Of a stretch of 43,626 bases of DNA, positions 38,595 to 43,626 are shown piece after piece; position 1 is the stretch's first letter, and each line of letters starts with the position of its first letter. A program made the translations under genes and the position numbers. The notes under the pieces were generated by a model. It was not told where the DNA came from. It did not search any database and saw only the letters and a list, made by a program, of their open reading frames with translations. The stretch is from a virus: IMG/VR virus record IMGVR_UViG_3300042691_037514, positions 1 to 43,626 of that record; one strand, written 5' to 3'.

Positions 38595-38884
38595 GCCCCC
38601 GCCCAATCCACGGCGGGGGACTTCTCGGCGATCTCAAACGCGAAGCATCTCGGCGTGGTTATAAACACAGAGTTTCGTATTGCTCGCGGCCTATCTATAT
38701 ATCTCACTCTGCGCAGCCTACAGACGAGGTACACACCATGGCGGTAGTGCAGGATCATCACCCGCGGTTTACGTGCATAAACCTCGTGGTAGTACGGGAT
38801 ATCCCGCCTGTACTCCACCCTTTTCACCCCGCTCGCCACCCGCTCGAAAAAGAACTTAGTGGTCGTTAACGTAACTACTCGCAT
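38561..38884 (-). CDS. ASCH-domain protein, convergent to the GNAT gene
   Basis: A 107-residue protein. FERVASGVKRVEYRRDIPYY near residues 13-32 matches the ASCH signature (SGxKxxEyR). It continues with a beta-rich fold VMILHYRHGVYLVCRLRRVRYI. ASCH/PUA-like domains bind RNA or modified nucleosides; YqfB hydrolyses N4-acetylcytidine. It overlaps the GNAT 3' end by 34 bases. The proximity to an acyltransferase may reflect a shared modification pathway. Confidence 0.65.
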   Translation of the reverse strand: MRVVTLTTTKFFFERVASGVKRVEYRRDIPYYHEVYARKPRVMILHYRHGVYLVCRLRRVRYIDRPRAIRNSVFITTPRCFAFEIAEKSPAVDWAGAQRWVGTYSNQ

Positions 38885-38962
38885 ACCAGCCAGAAGCTAG
38901 GCGGCCCCAACCAGCCTGGGAAGCGGTTCCTTATTCCTTAGTGAAATCACAGAGATAAACGC

Positions 38963-39007
38963 TTGATATTACTTGGTAATTTTAAATTGAACCTGCTTCA
39001 ATATCAA
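38963..39007. promoter_or_regulatory. 8-bp inverted repeat upstream of accessory genes
   Basis: TTGATATT (38963-38970) and AATATCAA (39000-39007) form a perfect inverted repeat around a 29-base AT-rich spacer with TTTTAAAT. The left arm includes a possible -35 sequence. It could be a regulator site for the accessory operon at 39087. Confidence 0.4.
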
Positions 39008-39086
39008 TTGTAGCGGCTGTGGCGACTAACGTCGGGGTGGGCCTGATGGGGTGGCCAGAGCCGCCTAAAAACAGAGGAAAAAAACA

Positions 39087-39308
39087 ATGAAATCCGTGTC
39101 AAAAAAGACGGTTTCGGCCATCAAAAAGGTACTAAAAAAGCGCCCCGTGGCGGTACGCGTGAAGGTGGCCGACGCGCTCATGCGCAAGGGCATGCCGAAG
39201 ATTAAGGCGATCCACAAGGCTGGGCTATGGTACCGGCAGTACCTCAAGTTTAAAAAAATAGAATCCCTCAAATCGAAAAAGGTGCCGAGCCCAAGGAGGG
39301 CGGCGTGA
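39087..39308 (+). CDS. Small basic protein
   Basis: A 73-residue, strongly basic protein (KKVLKKRPVAVRVKVADALMRKG). Helical with many Lys. Possibly nucleic-acid binding. First gene of an accessory run of six to eight tightly spaced genes. Unknown family. Confidence 0.5.
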   Translation: MKSVSKKTVSAIKKVLKKRPVAVRVKVADALMRKGMPKIKAIHKAGLWYRQYLKFKKIESLKSKKVPSPRRAA

Positions 39309-39556
39309 TGAAAACGCGAGCCGAAATTTTTCGCTCGCTATCCTCGCACGCGTGGCTCGGTCGCGTCTACGGGCGATTGAGCCACGCGGAGATTTCACTA
39401 GCCGAAAGCTTCCTGGCGAAGTACTCGCATCTCGGTGCCGGGGATTTTGAGCACGAGCTACATCGGATGTGGCTCGATAAGAAAGAAAAACCAAAACACG
39501 CTCGAGAGATTTCCGAGTTACTTTGCTGCGCCAACAGCGCATGGAGAAACAAATGA
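39308..39556 (+). CDS. Hypothetical phage protein
   Basis: An 82-residue protein, ATG 39308 overlapping the previous stop; GTG 39305 is a possible start. AAGGAGG lies before it. Sequence contains LSHAEISLAESFLAKYSHLG and two adjacent Cys near the end. Unknown. Confidence 0.5.
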   Translation: MKTRAEIFRSLSSHAWLGRVYGRLSHAEISLAESFLAKYSHLGAGDFEHELHRMWLDKKEKPKHAREISELLCCANSAWRNK

Positions 39557-39903
39557 AAACAATGAGCAAGCACACGCCTGGACCGTGGCGACATACTGAA
39601 TCAGATCGCGGGCGCGCGGGAGTTGCCCATTTTATTGAGGGTGCGGATAGCGACGAAAACGGGGCACTTTGCCAGGCTTTTGGCGCTTGCAGGGCGCCAG
39701 AAACGCTTTTGGCGAATATACGCCTACTCGCCGCCGCGCCGACGATGTACGGCCTACTCCGCGAAATAAAGGGATATCTATCCTGCGTCGGCACCGACGA
39801 AAACAATGATACTTGTGGCGTGACATTCACCTGTGGTGCTTGTCGCCGAGCGAAAGAAATCGAAGCCGTTCTCGCCAAGGCGGAAGGGCGGGGTGACAAA
39901 TGA
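39553..39903 (+). CDS. Conserved phage protein (SKHTPGPW family)
   Basis: ATG 39553 overlaps the previous stop (ATGA) with GGAG upstream. The 116-residue product starts MKTMSKHTPGPWRHTES and ends with a zinc-ribbon-like C-x11-CGACRRA. SKHTPGPW with LANIRLLAAAPTM is a recurrent motif of phage proteins whose function is unknown. Confidence 0.6.
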   Translation: MKTMSKHTPGPWRHTESDRGRAGVAHFIEGADSDENGALCQAFGACRAPETLLANIRLLAAAPTMYGLLREIKGYLSCVGTDENNDTCGVTFTCGACRRAKEIEAVLAKAEGRGDK

Positions 39904-40015
39904 CCCGCGCACCTGGTACGGCAAGAAGGTCGGCCTTCCCGTATCACTCGGCGCATATATTCGCATGCTTCTGGAGACGCACCAGGACCGCAAGAAATCT
40001 AAACGAAGGGAGTGA
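39893..40015 (+). CDS. Small hypothetical protein
   Basis: GTG 39893 after GGAAGGG overlaps the previous gene's end and yields 40 residues: NDPRTWYGKKVGLPVSLGAY then a basic tail. Likely translated by coupling. Confidence 0.4.
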   Translation: MTNDPRTWYGKKVGLPVSLGAYIRMLLETHQDRKKSKRRE

Positions 40016-40018
40016 GTT

Positions 40019-40318
40019 GTGCCGAAGACCACAGGCGATAAAGAGGTTTCGATTCATGAGGCGAGGTTGTTTGCGGTCCTTATGAAGTGTGGTGGCGAGT
40101 GGTTAACAAGCCAAGAGATTGCCAAGAAATCGAAGGTCGCGGAACGAACTTCAAGAAACCACCTAAAGAAGCTTGCCGAGCTTGGGTTGGTTGAGCGGGT
40201 AAAAGTATTCCCTGGGCACCGATATCGAATATCCAAGGTCGAATCTAAGCAAGGGAATGCCGCCCATCTGGCCAAGCTGGAGATGGCCATAAAGGTTTTT
40301 GGATTAGGAAGGGAGTAA
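40019..40318 (+). CDS. Winged helix-turn-helix regulator
   Basis: A 99-residue protein with GTG start after AAGGGAG. WLTSQEIAKKSKVAERTSRNHLKKLAELGLVERVKVFPGHRYRI (about residues 28-71) is a classic MarR/ArsR-type winged helix with wing hairpin. C-terminal helix for dimerisation. May control the late transcript or accessory genes. Confidence 0.7.
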   Translation: MPKTTGDKEVSIHEARLFAVLMKCGGEWLTSQEIAKKSKVAERTSRNHLKKLAELGLVERVKVFPGHRYRISKVESKQGNAAHLAKLEMAIKVFGLGRE

Positions 40319-40323
40319 GTTGT

Positions 40324-40506
40324 ATGAAGAGGCAAAGCCCATTTTGGCTAAGTCACGATAGAGACCGCGCCAAAGAGATTTCCGAGCCCCAAGAACCGAC
40401 GCTTGAAGAGATGGAGCGCATGCTTAAAACAGGTGAGGCAGTGGTGTTAAGCACGGACTGTATTGACCATGAATGGCTTGCGGAAGGGGGGAATGGATAT
40501 GAGTAA
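40324..40506 (+). CDS. Hypothetical small acidic protein
   Basis: A 60-residue protein (ATG 40324) with a helical, Glu-rich middle (PTLEEMERMLKTGEAVVLSTDC) and a short C-terminal part. Overlaps the next gene by 8 bases. Unknown. Confidence 0.45.
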   Translation: MKRQSPFWLSHDRDRAKEISEPQEPTLEEMERMLKTGEAVVLSTDCIDHEWLAEGGNGYE

Positions 40507-40687
40507 GCACGCTATTTATATGATTCTCGGAATTTGCATTTCCCTATCAATATCCGCCTGCGCCAAAGTCCAGGCGTCGAACAACCCCAGCGCCGAGCGT
40601 GTCTTTACTACTGAGCCCGGTTACGTATGCTTCCTGATTAGGGATGATGAGGGAAAAGGCGTCGGGGGCTCGTGCCATAAGGAGTAG
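40499..40687 (+). CDS. Small lipoprotein
   Basis: ATG 40499 after GGGGGAA. The 62-residue product starts MSKHAIYMILGICISLSISAC, a lipoprotein signal with lipobox LSISAC (C21, Ala at +2), followed by a short Cys-containing mature part (C49, C59). Third or fourth lipoprotein in the window; may affect surface or superinfection. Confidence 0.65.
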   Translation: MSKHAIYMILGICISLSISACAKVQASNNPSAERVFTTEPGYVCFLIRDDEGKGVGGSCHKE

Positions 40688-40689
40688 CG

Positions 40690-40962
40690 ATGGGTGACGA
40701 CAAAAAACCAGTGAAGGTAAGGCTCGCGGAGAAGTGGGTAAGAAGCTTCACTGAGATCACGCTTCCTCCGCCCGACGCGCTAGCGATGGCCTACCTCGCC
40801 GGATTCGAGAAGGCGAAATTCCTCTGCGTCGACTTCATATCCCGTTACGCGGATTACCGCAAAGACCCGCCATTCTCCGAGGATGAGGAAGCGGAGTGGC
40901 TGAAGAAGATGAAGGCTAGGGCGCCATCGGAGATATTGAAGATGATTGGGGAGCAATCCTGA
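40690..40962 (+). CDS. Hypothetical phage protein
   Basis: A 90-residue protein with GAGTAGCG before the ATG. Contains ALAMAYLAGFEKAKFLCVDFISRY and PPFSEDEEAEWLKKMKARAPSEI. Mixed helical, no recognised domain. Its stop overlaps the next gene's proposed CTG start. Confidence 0.5.
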   Translation: MGDDKKPVKVRLAEKWVRSFTEITLPPPDALAMAYLAGFEKAKFLCVDFISRYADYRKDPPFSEDEEAEWLKKMKARAPSEILKMIGEQS

Positions 40963-41273
40963 GCACAAAGCTATTCGGGAAATTTGAAGCCCACCACCAC
41001 GATACCCACACCATCATCGTTCATAAGGTCTATGAGGAATCCAAGCAGGAGGTCCTCGAGACGCGAGAATATGCGAAATTCAAAGGAGTAATGTGCTGGT
41101 GTGGATGCGATTGGCTCGTGAAAACGGAAATTAAAGATCGCTTCCATGGCTTCCAGACCTGGCAATGGAGATGCCGGAAGTGTCGCCGGGTTCCGCTGGT
41201 TGGGATTTGGTCTAAGTGGATGAGGCGATTCCTTGATGAGATGTTGAGGCAAGAGAAGACCAGGAAGGTCTAG
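40959..41273 (+). CDS. Zinc-ribbon protein with putative CTG start
   Basis: The frame is open from the CTG at 40959, which overlaps the previous stop (CTGA) after GGGGAG; no ATG, GTG or TTG occurs until ATG 41091, whose own site is too close. The longer product is 104 residues with KFEAHHHDTHTIIVHKVYEES, then CWCGC and CRKC zinc-ligands and a WSKWMRRFLDEML helix. A short form from 41091 (60 residues) is the alternative. Confidence 0.45.
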   Translation: MSTKLFGKFEAHHHDTHTIIVHKVYEESKQEVLETREYAKFKGVMCWCGCDWLVKTEIKDRFHGFQTWQWRCRKCRRVPLVGIWSKWMRRFLDEMLRQEKTRKV

Positions 41274-41301
41274 CCCGGTTCCAATCCTGTTAGGGTAGCT
41301 G

Positions 41302-41310
41302 TGTTATATT
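41302..41310 (+). promoter_or_regulatory. Possible extended -10 upstream of terminase
   Basis: TGTTATATT at 41302-41310 resembles an extended -10 element (TG then TATATT) ahead of the terminase small-subunit gene. No convincing -35 at 17 bases, so it may need an activator. Confidence 0.35.
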
Positions 41311-41356
41311 TGATTCTGTGAACTAGACCCCATCCCCTGGGGTTGAGCGGAATCCA

Positions 41357-41755
41357 ATGGCAAGACCAAGAAAGAAAATTGATAAAGAGCAGCTCCGTCA
41401 GTTGGCGGAAAGGCAGTGGAACGACCGCGAGATAGCCGCCTTCTTCAACGTTAGCCTGCACACTATTCACAGGCGTTTTGGCGATCAAATTGATAAACAC
41501 CGCGCATTAGGTATGGCAAAACGCAGGGATATTGCCCACGCAGCCATCCAAACGATTGCGAAGTACCTAGACCCACAAAGGATGATCGGCGATGCCCTGC
41601 GCATAAGTGCCGCCGCCAAACTCATAAAGCTGGGCCAGGACAGCATTAAGGTTGAGGTGCCGGTAAATCCCGATGGCAACACCGAGGCCGAGGTCCGCGT
41701 AAACCTTATCCGTGACCTGAAAGAGAAGAAGAAGCGGGAAGCGGAAGAGTTGTGA
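41357..41755 (+). CDS. Terminase small subunit
   Basis: A 132-residue protein with a KEQLRQLAERQWNDREIAAFFNVSLHTIHRRF helix-turn-helix near residues 10-40 and a charged C-terminus. It directly precedes and overlaps the large subunit gene (by 4 bases). The family binds pac/cos DNA and passes it to the large subunit. Confidence 0.75.
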   Translation: MARPRKKIDKEQLRQLAERQWNDREIAAFFNVSLHTIHRRFGDQIDKHRALGMAKRRDIAHAAIQTIAKYLDPQRMIGDALRISAAAKLIKLGQDSIKVEVPVNPDGNTEAEVRVNLIRDLKEKKKREAEEL

Positions 41756-43212
41756 GCGATGAGCTAGAGGATAAGTGGTTTAGGATTAACCACCTCTATT
41801 CTATCGTCGATAAGGGCGGTAACCGCAGGACGATGACCCCCAACGTCGTCCAAACCAAAATCCTACAAAGCAAATCGCTTAGGAAGATGGTGCTGAAAGC
41901 CCGGCAATTCGGGGTTAGTACGGGCTGCCTTATCTCGGACCTTGACGACACAATCCACACCGAGAACATGACCGCCTGTATCGTGGCCCACGAGCAGGAT
42001 TCAATTAAGAAACTCTTCCGCATCGTCCACCGCGCGTATCGGTACATGGACCCCAGGATTAAACCCGTCATCGACCGTGGTGGCGGTAGTAAGTACGAAA
42101 TGTTCTTCCCGGAACTAAACTCCCGCATCTACTGCGACCTTGAATCCCGCGGCGACACCATCCAACGCCTTCACATCTCCGAGATGGCGTTCATCAAGGA
42201 GGAGGACAAGCTTAAGGCGACCCTCCAGGCGGTACCGCTCAAGACTGGCAAGGTAACGATTGAGAGTACGCCTAACGGGATAGCCAACATGTTCTACGAC
42301 ATGTGGAACGATTCTAATCAACCCTACGAGAAGTTCTTTTTCCCGTGGTTCGTGTTCCCCGAGTACGCCATCCACGAGGGCGTGGAGGTAGAGCGCACCC
42401 CAGATGAAAAGGAATTTGTAAGAGACGCCCTTAAGCGCTACGGCGTTACGATTACGGATGAGCAGATACGCTTTCGTAGGTACAAACAGACCGAGCTCGG
42501 CCGCCTATTCATCCAGGAATATCCCGAGGACGATCAAACGTGTTTCCTATCCTCCGGCCAGGCCGCGATGGATCTATTCCTCGTGAAGCAGCTCATGAGC
42601 AAGGCCACGCCACCCATCTATTCCGACCGCAAATTAAAGCTCTATGTGCCACACAGAAACTCCCACCGCTACGCCGTGGGGGTGGACACGTCGGAAGGAA
42701 TCGGCGGTGATAATTCCGTAGCTGTGATGTTTGATGTGAATACGCGAGAGCAGGTAGCGGTCCTGTGTGCCGGCAAGTCTAGGCCATCGGACTTCGCGCA
42801 CGAGGTCTATCGGCTTTGTGAAAAGTACATGTCGCCCGCGATGGGGTGGCCCTTGCTCGGGGTAGAACGTAACAACCATGGGCATGCGGTCCTTCTGGAG
42901 CTGGACGAGCATATCGGCTACCACAACCTGTATGTTCACCGCGATGAGCGAAAGGGTTGGCTCACCGATAGGGTCACTAGGCCACTCATGATTGATACCT
43001 TCATTGATGGCGTGGAAAAGCAGAGCGTTAAACTAAATGACCTTGAGACGTTTCAGGAGTGCCTGACGCTGATTGACGACGAGGGTAAGGTCCAGGCAGC
43101 AGAAGGCAAAAAAGATGATAGAGTAATAGCAAGTGCCATCGGTCTGCAGATGGTGTTAAATGCCAGTGTCGGTACTCTCTACGACAACATCCGAGAAAAA
43201 ATCCTAGTGTAA
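41752..43212 (+). CDS. Terminase large subunit
   Basis: A 486-residue protein, GTG start overlapping the small subunit (GTGA). ATPase Walker A variant KARQFGVST near residue 50 and a Walker-B-like RLHISEMAF near 139. The nuclease (RNase H-like) domain starts AVGVDTSEGIGGDNSVAVM near 305 with D308, and KKDDRVIASAI near 453 carries the last acidic residues. It packages DNA into the prohead through the portal. The sequence appears full length and is followed directly by the portal gene. Confidence 0.9.
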   Translation: MSDELEDKWFRINHLYSIVDKGGNRRTMTPNVVQTKILQSKSLRKMVLKARQFGVSTGCLISDLDDTIHTENMTACIVAHEQDSIKKLFRIVHRAYRYMDPRIKPVIDRGGGSKYEMFFPELNSRIYCDLESRGDTIQRLHISEMAFIKEEDKLKATLQAVPLKTGKVTIESTPNGIANMFYDMWNDSNQPYEKFFFPWFVFPEYAIHEGVEVERTPDEKEFVRDALKRYGVTITDEQIRFRRYKQTELGRLFIQEYPEDDQTCFLSSGQAAMDLFLVKQLMSKATPPIYSDRKLKLYVPHRNSHRYAVGVDTSEGIGGDNSVAVMFDVNTREQVAVLCAGKSRPSDFAHEVYRLCEKYMSPAMGWPLLGVERNNHGHAVLLELDEHIGYHNLYVHRDERKGWLTDRVTRPLMIDTFIDGVEKQSVKLNDLETFQECLTLIDDEGKVQAAEGKKDDRVIASAIGLQMVLNASVGTLYDNIREKILV

Positions 43213-43626
43213 ATGCCCAAAAAGAAGCCGGTAGTGGAACAAGACGCGCCTTCGGGACCGCAGGCACAGCCTCGCGCGGAGCAGTCGAATAACCTAATCA
43301 AGGAGCTCTACACCGGAACGGCCGAGAAGACTTTTGAGGAGTCTTCATACAACTGGGCGTCTCAACAGAAGCCTTATAACCCCGATGATCTGTATCGCAA
43401 GACCGGGGATTATTCGATTTACGAGGACATGCTGAACGATGACCAGGTGCAGGTCTGCGTTCAAATAAAGCGTGATCTCGTCGTGGGTAGCGGGTGGGAC
43501 ATCGCTATTGAAGACGAAGGTCCTAAACAGGAGGAGATGCAGAAGGACTTAAAAGTCGCCTTGGGTGAAGACCCGCAGGTGGCCTTTGAGGACATGCTGC
43601 AGGAAATCCTATCTGGGGATGATTTT
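43213..43626 (+). CDS. Portal protein N-terminal part (3' partial)
   Basis: Starts 1 base after the terminase stop and is open to the window end: 138 residues (MPKKKPVVEQDAPSGP at the start), then YSIYEDMLNDDQVQVCVQIKRDLVVGSGWDI, the beginning of DUF935-type portal sequence. It fits as the missing N-terminus of the gene ending at 1775. Junction frames differ by 2 bases and the expected middle part is absent, so the window ends do not abut. Confidence 0.85.
   Translation, partial: MPKKKPVVEQDAPSGPQAQPRAEQSNNLIKELYTGTAEKTFEESSYNWASQQKPYNPDDLYRKTGDYSIYEDMLNDDQVQVCVQIKRDLVVGSGWDIAIEDEGPKQEEMQKDLKVALGEDPQVAFEDMLQEILSGDDF

Noticed and set aside
39225-39956. 243-residue minus-strand ORF opposite accessory genes
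   Set aside because: Arg/Ser-rich shadow; three plus-strand genes with ribosome sites and overlaps cover the region.
43213-43626. Direct circular joining of window ends
   Set aside because: Joining 43626 to 1 shifts the portal frame and meets a stop (TAG) within 60 bases, so ends do not abut.

Overview
This window is almost entirely the genome of a temperate tailed phage (or prophage) of siphovirus type, cut open inside its portal gene. The portal C-terminus runs in from base 1 and the N-terminus of a DUF935-type portal runs off at 43626. The two ends do not join directly: the frames differ by two bases, and part of the portal is missing. The head genes are Mu-like (DUF935 portal with a MuF domain, gpI-like protease with a nested scaffold, gpG-like morphogenesis protein). 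The tail is long and sheathless (tube protein, frameshifted chaperone, two tape measures). The host is probably Gram-negative, judging from several lipoboxes, a lytic-transglycosylase endolysin and a multi-gene membrane lysis region. No host taxon can be named from the sequence.

Layout. 41357-43626 and 1-4159: packaging and head. 4250-14786: connectors, tail tube, chaperones, tandem tape measures, distal tail and hub; a DUF115 (Maf/MptE-like) protein sits between the tail terminator and the tube gene. 14795-17376: tail fibre and receptor-binding proteins, one with a signal peptide and one behind a G10 tract. 17376-23730: a sugar cassette with radical SAM enzyme, nucleotide-sugar dehydrogenase, epimerase, SpsF-like cytidylyltransferase fused to a GT2 glycosyltransferase, short NeuB-like synthase and methyltransferase-TPR. 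23723-26901: lysis genes and endolysin, closed by a bidirectional terminator at 26957-26988.

26990-31485 is a dense leftward operon of small genes joined by 4-base stop/start overlaps: a regulator, SNase, VRR-NUC nuclease, N6-adenine methyltransferase, and DUF2829- and DUF6948-like proteins. It starts at a shared divergent promoter/operator at 31517-31565. Rightward from the same site run a Sak4-like ATPase and a tyrosine integrase. A secreted lipoprotein (probable lysogenic conversion gene) and a tRNA(CAU)-derived attP follow. 34716-36463 is replication. 36605-38884 is a module of Com-like zinc ribbon, RanBP2-like zinc finger, ParB-like protein and an ABC ATPase joined through an A10 tract to a GNAT acyltransferase, with a convergent ASCH protein. 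I read it as a candidate nucleic-acid modification system. 39087-41273 holds small accessory genes that lead into the terminase.

The two most interesting systems are (1) the nonulosonic-acid-like sugar cassette together with the Maf-like protein embedded in the tail operon, which suggests the phage glycosylates its own virion or the host surface; and (2) the ParB/ATPase/GNAT/ASCH module, whose ATPase-acyltransferase fusion would be made by -1 slippage on A10, the same device the phage uses for its tail chaperones.
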